Source: Gordonia westfalica
Lineage (GTDB): Bacteria > Actinomycetota > Actinomycetes > Mycobacteriales > Mycobacteriaceae
Reading direction: 5' to 3'
Assembly (NCBI RefSeq): GCF_900105725.1
Contig: NZ_FNLM01000034.1
Location: 310,001 to 374,000 of the forward strand
Length of the DNA: 64,000 bases
Of the stretch, positions 1 to 9,203 are shown one piece after another. Every line of letters starts with the position of its first letter. Position 1 is the stretch's first letter. The notes beneath the pieces were generated by a model that saw nothing but the letters and a program-made list of their open reading frames with translations, did not search any database and was not told where the DNA came from. Made by a program: the position numbers and the translations under genes.

Positions 1-519
1 CAGCCGGGCGATCCCGAAGTCGGTCAACTGGGGTTGTCCGTAGTCGGTGAGCAGGATGTTCGCCGGCTTCAGATCGCGGTGGAGCACGCTGGCCCGGTGG
101 GCGGTCTCGAGCGCACCCGCCATCTTGATCCCCAGGTCGAGGACTTCTGCGACGGAACACGGCCCATGTCGCCTGATCCGGCCGTCGAGCGAGCCGCGGG
201 CATGGAAGGGCATCACGATGAACGGGTGACCGGATCGGGTCACCCCGGCCTCGAGGACGTGCACGATGTTGGGATGGCCGGACAAGCGGCCCATCGCCTG
301 CTGCTCGCGCAGGAAACGCACGCGATCGGTCTCGTCCCGGCCGGCGCGCATCACCTTGACGGCGACCTCGCGGTCGAGGGCCGGCTGCCGACAGCGGTAG
401 ACCACGCCGAAGCCACCGCGTCCGGCCACCTGCGGATCGGTGAACCCGGCCGCGGACAGGTCGTCGACGATCTCCTGAGGAGGAGGATCCGCGGACTGTG
501 CGACTGTTCGCCTGGACAC
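1..519 (-). CDS. pknK: Serine/threonine protein kinase, PknK-like (N-terminal part, runs off window)
   Basis: This is the first 173 codons of a Hanks-type Ser/Thr kinase; the rest lies beyond position 1. The glycine loop GRGGFGVV is at residues 33-40, the ATP-anchoring lysine (EVAVKV) is Lys55, the catalytic HRDLKPANILL is near residue 145, and a DFGIA motif falls near residue 168. The early kinase domain and phrases such as MGRLSGHPNIV and LTDYGQPQLTDFGIA resemble mycobacterial PknK, a large cytosolic kinase with a C-terminal regulatory region. I chose GTG at 519 because in-frame kinase-like sequence begins there. A 16-codon frame ends 7 nt upstream and has the better Shine-Dalgarno. Kinase assignment is certain; the PknK name is inferred from the N-terminus only. 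Confidence 0.8.
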   Translation of the reverse strand, partial: MSRRTVAQSADPPPQEIVDDLSAAGFTDPQVAGRGGFGVVYRCRQPALDREVAVKVMRAGRDETDRVRFLREQQAMGRLSGHPNIVHVLEAGVTRSGHPFIVMPFHARGSLDGRIRRHGPCSVAEVLDLGIKMAGALETAHRASVLHRDLKPANILLTDYGQPQLTDFGIARL

Positions 520-526
520 GGAGGAC

Positions 527-577
527 CTACTCTGCGTGCTGCCGCGTGGGTGGTGTCAGGTCGTCCGGCTCGTTCAT
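527..577 (-). CDS. Possible 16-residue leader peptide upstream of the kinase gene
   Basis: An ATG at 577 preceded by GAGGGGA opens a frame of 16 codons (begins MNEPDD) that stops at TAG, 7 nt before the kinase GTG. It is in a different frame from the kinase. The kinase GTG itself has no clear ribosome-binding site, so translation of this leader could deliver ribosomes to it. It could equally be chance, or evidence of a lost base in the kinase N-terminus. Confidence 0.3.
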   Translation of the reverse strand: MNEPDDLTPPTRQHAE

Positions 578-642
578 GACGTCCCCTCAGGTCGTTCCCC
601 GAGTCTAGGCCCCACCCGGACCGGCGAATCGTCGCACCGCGT

Positions 643-1656
643 TCAGCCCAGTCGGCGGACGGTGTCCGACGCGGATTCGACGACTCCCTCGCGGAATCCC
701 GTACCCGCCCACAGGTTGATGCCGTCGGGATCGGTGGCGGTCGCGCGTCGAAGACCGCCGGTGAGCGTGTTGACCGCCGGATACTCGGCCACCGCGGCGC
801 CGTCGAACCGGTCGATGAACCGATTGCGCAGCGCTCGGGCGGGACGCCCGCTGAACGCACAGGTCACGACGGTCTCGGTGCGCGCAGCGTCGGCCAGTGC
901 GGAGGCGTGCGCGGGTTTCGTGCCCGCCTCATGGGTACGCAGCAGCACCGTGCCGACCTGGACGGCGACGGGACCGAGGGATCGCACCCGATCGGCACGT
1001 TCGGGTGTCGCGACCCCGCCGGCCGCGACCATCGGCAGGTCGACGCGTGCGCGCACGGCCCTGACGAGATCGTTCAGGGGTTGGGTGGGCGGTTCGGTCC
1101 TGCGGTCGAACACCGACCGGTGGCCGCCGGCGTCCGGCCCCTGCACGCAGAGCCAGTCCGCGCCGGTTCCGGCGGCGAGGACCGCGTCGTCGGCGGTGGT
1201 GACGGTGACACCGACGCTGCATCCGTGGCGGCGCAGTTCGGAGACCGCGTCCGGAGACGGGCACCCGAACGCGAACGAGACGAACGGGATCCGCTCGTCG
1301 CACATCAGCGCGATCTTGGCGTCGAAATGATCGTCGTCGTCGCCGAGCTCGTCTGCGGTGGGAAGATCCACGCCGAGGGAGGCCGCGTACTCGAGGAGAT
1401 GATCCCGGTAACGCGCCACGGCTTCCCGATTCACCGGTTCGGCTTCGGGGACGAAGATGTTCACCCCGAAGGTCTCGACTCCACCGGCGCGGACGGCGGC
1501 AATGTCCGACGCGACGCGCTCCGGCGTCAGGTACCCGGCGGCCAACTGCCCCAGCCCCCCGGCGTTGTTCGTCGCGACGACAAGTTCCGGGGTCGTGGGG
1601 CCGCCTGCCATCGGCGCCGCGACGACCGGTACCGCGAGGTCCCGGAGATCAACCAT
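643..1656 (-). CDS. Nitronate monooxygenase family (NPD) flavoprotein
   Basis: A 337-residue TIM-barrel flavoprotein of the 2-nitropropane dioxygenase/nitronate monooxygenase family, expected to oxidise alkyl nitronates with FMN and oxygen. The N-terminus has the family signature VVAAPMAGGPTTPELV. The motif GPDAGGHRS carries the usual active-site histidine. AAGGVATPERADRV followed by GAVQVGT-like sequence (VAVQVGTVLL) forms the FMN phosphate site. Length is normal for the family. It is on the same strand as the transporter gene upstream, 18 nt away, so the two may share a transcript. The true substrate cannot be told from sequence, since many family members are not nitronate-specific. Confidence 0.88.
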   Translation of the reverse strand: MVDLRDLAVPVVAAPMAGGPTTPELVVATNNAGGLGQLAAGYLTPERVASDIAAVRAGGVETFGVNIFVPEAEPVNREAVARYRDHLLEYAASLGVDLPTADELGDDDDHFDAKIALMCDERIPFVSFAFGCPSPDAVSELRRHGCSVGVTVTTADDAVLAAGTGADWLCVQGPDAGGHRSVFDRRTEPPTQPLNDLVRAVRARVDLPMVAAGGVATPERADRVRSLGPVAVQVGTVLLRTHEAGTKPAHASALADAARTETVVTCAFSGRPARALRNRFIDRFDGAAVAEYPAVNTLTGGLRRATATDPDGINLWAGTGFREGVVESASDTVRRLG

Positions 1657-1674
1657 TGACCGATGCTCCGGCGC

Positions 1675-3144
1675 TCATGCCTGTTCCGGGACGTCGCGGG
1701 CGGCAGCGATCCGAGACAGATGGGAGTCCGCAACCGAGTCCATGTCCTCGAGTTCCAGACCCTTGGTCTCCTCGACCTTCTTGAAGACGTAGAAGAACGA
1801 CGCCGCGGAGCAGAAGGCGAAGAACCCGTAGATGATTCCCAGTCCGACCGCTTCGGTCATCGGCGGGAACAGCATCGAGATGGTGAAGTTGGCGAGCCAG
1901 TTCACCGCGGTGCACACGCCGAGAGCCACACCGCGGATCCGGTTGGGGAACATCTCCCCCAGCATCACCCACATGACCGGCCCCCAGGTGGCGGCGAAGG
2001 CGACGACGAACAGATTCGCGCCGATCAGCGCGATGACGCCCCAGGGGTCGGGCAGGGTGACGTTCTCGCCCTCACCGATCTGCTGGGTGAAGGCTATGCA
2101 CGCCATGAGCAGACCGATGAACATTCCCACCGAACCCGCCAGGAGCAGCTTCCGTCGTCCGATGCGGTCGACGAACATGATCGCCACCAACGTCATACCG
2201 ACGTTGATGACCGCCGTGATCACCGATGTCTTGAACGAGTCGCTCTCGGAGAATCCCACCGACTGCCATAGCGTCGTCGAGTAGTAGAAGATCGCGTTGA
2301 TACCGACGAACTGCTGGAACACCGCAAGCCAGATGCCGACCCACACCAGTGGGTGAAGCCCGAACGACGGGCCGGCGATGTCCTTGATCGAGGTCTTGGA
2401 CTCGCGCTTCACCGTCAGCTTGATCTCTTTGACCCGGTCGAGCGGGTTGCTCTCACCGGTCACCTCCTGGAGGATGCGCGCCGCTTCGTCGTCGCGGTTG
2501 CGGCCCACCAGATATCGCGGTGACTCGGGGATCAGCAACGCGAGAATGCCATAGACGAGAGCGGGTACGACGCCGACGAGGAACATCCACCGCCAGGCCT
2601 CGAGCCCCCACCAGAGTTGGTTCGACGCGGAGCCGGCGGTGTCGGCCAGCACGGCGTCGGACAACAGGGCGGCGAAGATGCCCATGGTGATCGCCAGCTG
2701 CTGCATGGAGGCGAGTGCGCCGCGGTAGCGAGCGGGCGCGATCTCAGAGATGTATGCCGGCGCGATGACCGACGCGATGCCGATGCCGATGCCACCGAGA
2801 ACGCGCCAGAGCAGTAGATCCGGAATCGTCTGCGTGTACGCGGTACCGATCGCCGAGACGATGAACAGTGCCGAACCGAGCAGCATCACCCGCTTGCGGC
2901 CCCAGACATCGGCCAGGCGTCCGGCGAACCAAGCGCCCAGTGCGCAGCCGAGCAAGGCGATCGCGACGGCGAACCCCGTCATCAGTTTGCCGAGACCGAA
3001 GTTCGATTCGATCGAGTCGACCGCGCCGTTGACCACGGAACTGTCGAAGCCGAAGAGGAATCCGCCGACTGCCGCGGCGACGGTGACGCCGATGACCTTG
3101 GCGGTGTGTTGTTCGGCGATCTCACGTTGCTGTGCGTCGGCCAT
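1675..3144 (-). CDS. MFS sugar-porter-family transporter
   Basis: A 489-residue, 12-helix major facilitator superfamily permease. Sugar-porter signatures are present in both halves: GRLADVWGRKR after helix 2, PESPRYLVGR after helix 6, QQFVGINAIFYYS in helix 7, and VDRIGRRKLLLAGS after helix 8. It probably imports a hexose, pentose or polyol by proton symport. The start at 3144 (MADAQQREI) is preferred over a start at 3177 because the extra 11 residues are unlike a transporter N-terminus and family members begin shortly before the first helix (VAAAVGGFLFGFD). The C-terminal tail is about 30 residues and cytosolic. Substrate is not predictable. Confidence 0.9.
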   Translation of the reverse strand: MADAQQREIAEQHTAKVIGVTVAAAVGGFLFGFDSSVVNGAVDSIESNFGLGKLMTGFAVAIALLGCALGAWFAGRLADVWGRKRVMLLGSALFIVSAIGTAYTQTIPDLLLWRVLGGIGIGIASVIAPAYISEIAPARYRGALASMQQLAITMGIFAALLSDAVLADTAGSASNQLWWGLEAWRWMFLVGVVPALVYGILALLIPESPRYLVGRNRDDEAARILQEVTGESNPLDRVKEIKLTVKRESKTSIKDIAGPSFGLHPLVWVGIWLAVFQQFVGINAIFYYSTTLWQSVGFSESDSFKTSVITAVINVGMTLVAIMFVDRIGRRKLLLAGSVGMFIGLLMACIAFTQQIGEGENVTLPDPWGVIALIGANLFVVAFAATWGPVMWVMLGEMFPNRIRGVALGVCTAVNWLANFTISMLFPPMTEAVGLGIIYGFFAFCSAASFFYVFKKVEETKGLELEDMDSVADSHLSRIAAARDVPEQA

Positions 3145-3320
3145 CACATGACCCCGCTCGCCGATGGATCGCAGCACGAATCGTGGGACATTTCCGTGAC
3201 CTCGCTGTCCGGTTGCCTGGTCGTCGTCACCGACGGTTTCGCGCTCAATCTACTCGCGGGGTGAGGCCCGGCGGCGCACATCCGAACACGCGTCGGTATC
3301 GATCTGGTCCGGAGGGCGGG

Positions 3321-5780
3321 TCAGAGGTCGTCCGGCGGGCCGGGGGTGGACGGGATCACCGGATCCTCGGTGAGGATCTCGACGAGTGGTTTGGGTCGCC
3401 CGAAGTGGTAGCCCTGGGCCAGGTCGCACCCGACGGCGGCGATCGTGGCGGCCTGCGAGGCGGTCTCGACACCTTCGGCGGTCACGCGGACCCCCATCGC
3501 ATGTGCCACGTCGACGATGCCCGAGAGGATCGTGCGGGCACTCGGATGCTCCTCGAGTGCGTCGACAAATGCCTTGGCCGTCTTCAGGATGCCGACCGGG
3601 AGTCGGTACAGCTCGCTCAGTGAGGAAGCGCCCGTACCGAAATCGTCGAGGGAGATCTGGATCCCGAGTGCACGGATGTGGCGCAGCAGCGCGAGCAGGC
3701 CGCCGTCCAGCGGCGCGAGAGCACTCTCGGTGATCTCCAGGCAGAGAGAATGCGGGTCCATGCCGGTCTGCTCGCACGTTTCACTGAGCCGGCGGAGGAA
3801 CTCGCCGTTGGTGAGTTCACGCCGGGATGCGTTGACGCACAACATGACCTGACGCAGCTGTGGGGTCGCCGCCACCTCGGCGCAGGCCGTCGCCAGTACG
3901 TGCGCGCCGACCTTGTCGATGAGCGTGGATTGCTCTGCGAGAGGGATGAACTCGGTCGGCGGAACAGAGCCGAGGTCGGGGTGGGTCCACCGCAGGAGCG
4001 CCTCGAGCGCGACGAGCGTCCCGCTGTCGGCAGAGACGATCGGCTGGTAATGGATCTCCAACTGCGAGGGGTCGGTGTCCAGGGCGCGGCGCAGCTCCTC
4101 CTCGATCCGCTGCCGGCGCTGGAGTTCTTCCCGGTGCTGTGTCCGGAACTGGACGTAGGGTTCTCGAGATGCCTTGCGTGCCTGGTACAGCGCGATGTCG
4201 GCGTCACGGAGGAGGTCCGCCGGCGTGTATCGGTCGCCGGCCGCGACGGTGGCCACCCCGATACTCACCCGCACCGTCAGCGGTTCGCTGCGGATGCTCA
4301 CGTTGACGGGCGGTCTGATCGCGGCGCGCACCGCCTCGATCTGACGGTCGATCTCGGCCGGCATGCTCTCCTTCGTGTGGGTCGTCACCAGAACGAACTC
4401 GTCTCCCCCGATCCGACCTACGGCCCCGTCCGGGGGCGTCGCACCCGCGAGCCGCTGGGCGACGATGTGGAGGACCTCGTCGCCGACCGCGTGACCGAGC
4501 GAGTCGTTGACGAGTTTGAAGTTGTCGAGATCGATGTAATAGATCGCCACGCAACCGGTTTCGTGTTCGTCGAGGGCATCCATGTGCGCCTCGAGCTCCT
4601 TGAGGATCCCGGCCCGGTTGTACAGCTGGGTGAGCGAGTCGTGCACCGCGTCCCACACCAGACGGGTGCGCTCGCGGTAGCGCGCGGTGATGTCGGCGAA
4701 GGACACCAGTGCGACCGCGTCGGAGGTGTCGTCGTCGATCGGACGGCAGCTGCACGACAACCACCGCTCGCCGCCCGGAGTGTTGATCGTCGCCGTCGCG
4801 TCGGTGACCGCGGTCCCCGTCCGCAGGCAGCGCACGATCGGGGATTCGCCGTCGACGAAGTCGAGTGGCAGGTCGTGGACGAACGAACCGGGAACGCTCT
4901 GCGGCCCGAGCATGGTCGCGGCGGCGGGGTTCGCAAGTTCGATCCCGCCGTCCTCACGCACCACGATCACCGCTTGATGGAGGGCGGCCAGGATGGTGCC
5001 CAGTCGTTCGATCAGAGGTCTACGCGTGGGCTCGGCGACGATGAGGAAGCCGTCGTCCATCGACGTCACCGAGATGTGGGCGAGGAACGTCCGATCGTTG
5101 TCGGCTCGGCGGTGGAGTTGGTCGACCGTGCCGCCCAGCGCCACCGCCGCCTGGACGTCGAGGTTGCCGCCGGTGACAGAATCCAGGTCGCGGCCGACGG
5201 CTTCGCCGGCGGACAGCCCGTACATCTGCTCCGCCGCCGGGTTCCACGACCGCACCGTCAGCTCCCGGTCCACGGCGATCACGGCGTTGCTGACGTGATC
5301 CAGCAGGGCGGCCTGACGTCGAAGGGCTGCCTCGACCGCCTTCTGCGCGGTGATGTCGCGCAGGATCACCTGGTAGGCGGGCTTCTCGTGCCACACGGTG
5401 CGCACCGAGGTGACCTCCATCGGCCGTGACACCCCGTGGGCGTCGACCATCACGACTTCCTCGGGATACGTCGACGCACCCGCTTCGTCGCCCATGCCCA
5501 CGATCCGTTCGATCATGTTCGGGAGCTCGTCGGGATGGACGAAGTCGGTGATCGGGCGGCCGAGCATCTCACCTCGGTCGGTGACGCGGGCGAAGTCGAG
5601 TGCCGCGGAGTTCACGTACACGACGATCCCGTCCTGGTGCACGGCGATCGCGTCCGGACTCAATTCGAGGAGAAGTCGGTAGCGCTCTGCGACCGCGGCG
5701 TCGCTGGAACGGGTCATGGGCTCGGCATGGGGTGCGACGAGATCATTGCGGCCACCGTCCATAGGCGTCGATTCCGACAC
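3321..5780 (-). CDS. PAS-PAS-PAS-GGDEF-EAL cyclic di-GMP signalling protein
   Basis: An 819-residue soluble protein combining sensory and c-di-GMP turnover modules. Approximate order: PAS (about 28-140), PAS (about 155-250), a third PAS-like segment (about 255-370), GGDEF diguanylate cyclase (about 380-540) and EAL phosphodiesterase (about 555-805). The cyclase site reads RIGGDEFVLV near residue 460, so the catalytic motif is intact. The phosphodiesterase has EALLRW near residue 594, then LEITESAL, LDDFGTG and TAEGVE, all expected metal/substrate residues. Both activities are therefore possible. No membrane segment is visible, so the signal is probably cytosolic (redox, light or ligand via PAS). 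It stands alone on the minus strand. Confidence 0.93.
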   Translation of the reverse strand: MSESTPMDGGRNDLVAPHAEPMTRSSDAAVAERYRLLLELSPDAIAVHQDGIVVYVNSAALDFARVTDRGEMLGRPITDFVHPDELPNMIERIVGMGDEAGASTYPEEVVMVDAHGVSRPMEVTSVRTVWHEKPAYQVILRDITAQKAVEAALRRQAALLDHVSNAVIAVDRELTVRSWNPAAEQMYGLSAGEAVGRDLDSVTGGNLDVQAAVALGGTVDQLHRRADNDRTFLAHISVTSMDDGFLIVAEPTRRPLIERLGTILAALHQAVIVVREDGGIELANPAAATMLGPQSVPGSFVHDLPLDFVDGESPIVRCLRTGTAVTDATATINTPGGERWLSCSCRPIDDDTSDAVALVSFADITARYRERTRLVWDAVHDSLTQLYNRAGILKELEAHMDALDEHETGCVAIYYIDLDNFKLVNDSLGHAVGDEVLHIVAQRLAGATPPDGAVGRIGGDEFVLVTTHTKESMPAEIDRQIEAVRAAIRPPVNVSIRSEPLTVRVSIGVATVAAGDRYTPADLLRDADIALYQARKASREPYVQFRTQHREELQRRQRIEEELRRALDTDPSQLEIHYQPIVSADSGTLVALEALLRWTHPDLGSVPPTEFIPLAEQSTLIDKVGAHVLATACAEVAATPQLRQVMLCVNASRRELTNGEFLRRLSETCEQTGMDPHSLCLEITESALAPLDGGLLALLRHIRALGIQISLDDFGTGASSLSELYRLPVGILKTAKAFVDALEEHPSARTILSGIVDVAHAMGVRVTAEGVETASQAATIAAVGCDLAQGYHFGRPKPLVEILTEDPVIPSTPGPPDDL

Positions 5781-6008
5781 TGCGTCAATCCCTCCCCCCC
5801 GCCTGCTCCGAACCCCCGGCGTCCATGTTCCCCCACACCGGGTGCACGCGGAGGGCTAAAAGAACGGCAGAGTCGTGCCAAAGTCGAAATTGCCCCAACC
5901 TGCGCCGGGAGATGGGTCGAATGTCGCATTTTGGGGGATTCTGATGGTGCCGTCGGGTCGGATGACGTCGAAAGGCATCAACAATCGGACAAATGAAGAG
6001 AGTTCACA

Positions 6009-7172
6009 ATGACGAACAATCGATCGACCATCTCGGGTGTCGGGGCTGTCACCGGATACGGCTGGGGGCGAGAGGCACTGTGGAACGGTTTGGCTTCGGG
6101 TAAGTCCGCGGCCGCCCTGCACGAAGGTTTCGGATTCGGTTCCGACGATCATGGCGGTCCGGGGTGGATCGTGCGTGTACCGGAGGGTGGAGACCAGGCG
6201 GACGGGCGCACCCGGTTCGCCCGTGCGATGCGGAGCGCGGCGCGGGAGGCGATCGAGGATGCGTCTGAACGTGGTTGGCGTCCGGGCTCGCGCGTCGGGT
6301 TGGTACACGCCTGCGTACTCGGCGATCTCGACATGTATCCGATGGTCACCTCCGGCGTCGGCCAGTACACGGGACGCCAGTATCTGTCCGTGACTCCGTC
6401 CACGCCGGTATCGCTTCTGATGCAGGAGTACGGCTTTCACGGTCCGGCGCTGAATGTGTCGGCAATGTGCACGTCGGGTTCGGCGGCGATCGTGACCGCG
6501 AAGTCGTGGCTCGATTCCGATCTCGTCGACGATGTCCTCGTCGTCGCGACCGATCTGTCGGCCAAGCCGGAGGTGGTCGGCATGTTCGTGCAACTCGGCG
6601 TCGCCATCACCGACACCGATGCCCTGGACGCCTGCCGCCCGTTTCAGGAGGGCAGTCGGGGTTTCACCTTCGGCGAGGCCGCGATCGCGTTCACGATGAC
6701 CAACCGCACGACCGACGGATATGCAGATGTGTTGGGCGGGGCGATGTCCCACGACGCTTTCCACGTCACTTCGATAGATCCCGAACTGACCAACGTCGTC
6801 GGTTGCGTGGAGCAGGCGCTCGCGACTTCCGGCGTTGCGGGAGGGGACATCCGGTATGTCAATGCGCACGGTCCCGGCACCCGTCAGTGTGATCGCGCCG
6901 AGGCGACGATCGTGGAGACCCTGCTGCCCAACAGTGAGGTCTTCTCGGTCAAACCCCTTGCCGGACACTGCCAGGGTGCGGCCGGTGCGGTCGAACTCGC
7001 CGCGTCGTTGCTCGGCTACGAGCGAGGCGAGATCCCGGCGACGCCAAGGGTGTCCGACGGGATCCCGCAATTGCTCGACGGCCTGTCCCCGCTCGAGGCG
7101 GGGCCCACGTTGAAGACCTCGCTGGGGATGGGCGGCCACAACGCGGCTCTCGTGATCGCGCCCCAGGGCTGA
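6009..7172 (+). CDS. Stand-alone beta-ketoacyl synthase (KAS-like)
   Basis: A 387-residue thiolase-fold ketosynthase that would condense acyl and malonyl thioesters. The Cys-His-His triad is visible: Cys in SAMCTSGSAA (about residue 154), His in NAHGPGTRQCD (about 287) and His in KPLAGHCQGAAG (about 320). The last two match the decarboxylation histidines of KAS I/II and polyketide synthases. There is no acyl carrier protein, acyltransferase or ketoreductase beside it, so its partner proteins must be elsewhere. It may act in fatty-acid, mycolate or small polyketide synthesis. A GAAGAGAG ribosome-binding site precedes ATG. A short gap separates it from a membrane protein on the same strand. Confidence 0.85.
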   Translation: MTNNRSTISGVGAVTGYGWGREALWNGLASGKSAAALHEGFGFGSDDHGGPGWIVRVPEGGDQADGRTRFARAMRSAAREAIEDASERGWRPGSRVGLVHACVLGDLDMYPMVTSGVGQYTGRQYLSVTPSTPVSLLMQEYGFHGPALNVSAMCTSGSAAIVTAKSWLDSDLVDDVLVVATDLSAKPEVVGMFVQLGVAITDTDALDACRPFQEGSRGFTFGEAAIAFTMTNRTTDGYADVLGGAMSHDAFHVTSIDPELTNVVGCVEQALATSGVAGGDIRYVNAHGPGTRQCDRAEATIVETLLPNSEVFSVKPLAGHCQGAAGAVELAASLLGYERGEIPATPRVSDGIPQLLDGLSPLEAGPTLKTSLGMGGHNAALVIAPQG

Positions 7173-7245
7173 TCGGGCGCGGCGATGTTCCGCGGATGTA
7201 CCGAGTTTCCTGCGGAAAACCTCTGCGAAGCCGCACAATTCAGGA

Positions 7246-8136
7246 ATGACCAACTCGCCGGACAAACCAGCGGTCGACCAGCCGACGATGGGGACAGTGC
7301 AGACGACGGGGACTCGCCGCGTGCTCACCGCATTCCTGAACTCCCCCTTCGCGGGTATGTCGCCATGGATTCTGATGGCGCTGCTCACCGGTCCCGGTCG
7401 CTTCGAGGAGGCCGCGGCGTCGGCGTTCGTGCTGTCACTGATCCTCGTGGTGGGCGGGCACCGACGCGGCTCCCGGATCAAGCTCCTCGAAGTCTTCGAC
7501 GTGGCCTACTTCGGCTCCATGGCCGCCCTGGCGCTCTTCGCCTCGGCGGGCGTCATCGAATGGCTGGAGAAATGGGGCGGCGAGATGACCAACATCGCGC
7601 TGGTCGCGTTCGCCCTGGGCTCGATTCTCGTCCGCCAGCCGTTCACGTTGCAGTACGCGCGTGAGTCCACCGATGAGGAGGTCTGGGACAGCCCGCTGTT
7701 CCTCCGGATCAACTACGTCATCACGTGGGCGTGGGTCGCCGGATTCGGCGTCGCCGCGGTGTCCGGTGCTGTCGGTGATCTCGTCCTCGATGATTCCAAC
7801 AACTTCTGGACCGGTTGGATCATCCAGATCGGCGGCACTGTGTTCGCCATCGCGTTCACCGAGTTCTACCCCGACTTCGCCACCTATCGTGCCGCCGTCC
7901 GTGAGGGATGGGACACCGATGAGAAACCGCAGAGCATGCTCCATCTCTTCGACTGGGTACCGATCTTCGTTCTGGCGATCGGGATCGCCGGATTGCTCAC
8001 CGACGAGCTCAGCACGGTGACGGGGATCGTGGTCATCGTGGTCGGCGCCGTGGGCATAGGCGCCTTCCGGCAGCTGACCTCGTCCTTCGACGCCCGCCTC
8101 GCCCAGGCAGCGCCGAGAGCGTCGAAGACGGCATGA
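7246..8136 (+). CDS. Integral membrane protein of unknown function
   Basis: A 296-residue protein with about six to seven hydrophobic segments beginning near residue 36 (SPWILMALL) and spread to residue 280, separated by short charged loops. A soluble N-terminal tail of about 30 residues precedes them. Motifs such as LLEVFDVAYFGSMAALALF and FAIAFTEFYPDFATYR recall intracellular-septation or YccF-like small membrane proteins, but no family signature is certain. It lies between the ketosynthase and an LLM oxidoreductase on the same strand, with gaps of about 73 and 48 nt, so co-transcription is possible. No catalytic motif was recognised. Confidence 0.7.
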   Translation: MTNSPDKPAVDQPTMGTVQTTGTRRVLTAFLNSPFAGMSPWILMALLTGPGRFEEAAASAFVLSLILVVGGHRRGSRIKLLEVFDVAYFGSMAALALFASAGVIEWLEKWGGEMTNIALVAFALGSILVRQPFTLQYARESTDEEVWDSPLFLRINYVITWAWVAGFGVAAVSGAVGDLVLDDSNNFWTGWIIQIGGTVFAIAFTEFYPDFATYRAAVREGWDTDEKPQSMLHLFDWVPIFVLAIGIAGLLTDELSTVTGIVVIVVGAVGIGAFRQLTSSFDARLAQAAPRASKTA

Positions 8137-8184
8137 ACCCGGCATTCGCGTTCGATCGCCGAGGCCGTCGGTAGTGTCGAGAGC

Positions 8185-9051
8185 ATGAATCTCGACGGAG
8201 TAGGAATCTGGAGTTCGCCACTGCGGTACGGAGACGCCGGGGAGGCAGCGGAAGCCGCGGCCGAACTCGACGAGTTGGGCTTCACCGCCCTCTGGATCCC
8301 AGACGTCGGCGGCCCGGTTCTCGATTCGGTGCGCAACCTGCTCGGTGCCACCGAGAAGGCCGTGGTCGCCACCGGAATCCTCAACATGTGGATGCACGAA
8401 CCCCACGACGTCGCTGCCGCCCACGCGAGGTTCGCCGACGAGTTCGGCCCGCGCTTCCTGCTCGGCCTGGGGATCAGCCACGCTCCGCTGATCGACGCGC
8501 AGGAGGCCGGCCGTTACCAGAAGCCACTCGCCACCACCCGCGCGTTCCTCGACGGACTGGACTCCGCACCGACGCCGGTGCCCGCCGACAGTCGGGTTCT
8601 CGCGGCACTCGGACCGAAGATGCTCGGTCTGGCCGCGGACCGCACACTGGGCGCCCACCCGTACCTGGTGACACCCGACCACACCGCGACCGCTCGCGAG
8701 ACCCTCGGCGACGGACCGCTGCTCGCGCCCGAGCAGACCGCCATCTTCGCCGCGGACCGCGACGAGGCACGCGCCATCGGCACCAAGTGGCTGACGGGCT
8801 ATCTCGCAATGCCCAACTACGCCAACAACCTTCGTCGCCTCGGCTTCACCGACGAGGACCTCACCGAAGTCAGCGACCGGTTGTTCGACGCGCTCATCGT
8901 CTGGGGCGACGAGGCGGCGATCCTGTCGCGCATCGACGAACACCGCTCCGCCGGCGCCGACCACGTGTGTGTCCAGGTGCTGCAGAAGGATCACCGCGGA
9001 TTCCCGCGCGACCAGTGGCGCCGACTCGCCGAGGCTCTCGGCCAGAACTGA
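8185..9051 (+). CDS. LLM-class F420-dependent oxidoreductase (TIGR03620-like)
   Basis: A 288-residue luciferase-like TIM-barrel enzyme. The N-terminal GIWSSPLRYG, the segment FTALWIPDVGGPV, and RFLLGLGISHAPLID match the mycobacterial MSMEG_4141-type F420-dependent group, which uses reduced deazaflavin F420 rather than FMN. The central LGADRTLGAHPYLVTPDH-like stretch (here AADRTLGAHPYLVTP) is typical of that group. Cofactor use is inferred from the subgroup. The gene ends just before a large palindrome that separates it from the convergent ABC exporter operon. Substrate is unknown. Confidence 0.85.
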   Translation: MNLDGVGIWSSPLRYGDAGEAAEAAAELDELGFTALWIPDVGGPVLDSVRNLLGATEKAVVATGILNMWMHEPHDVAAAHARFADEFGPRFLLGLGISHAPLIDAQEAGRYQKPLATTRAFLDGLDSAPTPVPADSRVLAALGPKMLGLAADRTLGAHPYLVTPDHTATARETLGDGPLLAPEQTAIFAADRDEARAIGTKWLTGYLAMPNYANNLRRLGFTDEDLTEVSDRLFDALIVWGDEAAILSRIDEHRSAGADHVCVQVLQKDHRGFPRDQWRRLAEALGQN

Positions 9052-9147
9052 TGACGTTGCGTCGCCTATGCGACGCCGCGCTGAGGCTTTCCGTGCGGTA
9101 CCAGCGGGACCGGCCGCGCGCGCGTGAGTGGTCGGCTACCCGAATCT

Positions 9148-9192
9148 TCCGTATGACGTTGAACCCGGATTCCGGGTTCGACGTCATACGGA
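9148..9192. terminator. Bidirectional hairpin between convergent genes
   Basis: A 45-bp almost perfect palindrome. The left arm 9148-9169 pairs with 9171-9192 around a single central base, with one T-G wobble. It lies between the LLM gene (ends 9051) and the ABC permease gene (ends 9204), exactly where a terminator for both directions is expected. There is no long T run, as is common in actinobacterial hairpin terminators. Confidence 0.75.
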
Positions 9193-9203
9193 TCTGAAAG
9201 ACC

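Noticed and set aside
7435..8994. 519-codon open frame on the minus strand
   Set aside because: It is antisense to the membrane-protein and LLM genes, which have clear family motifs; long shadow frames are common at high G+C.
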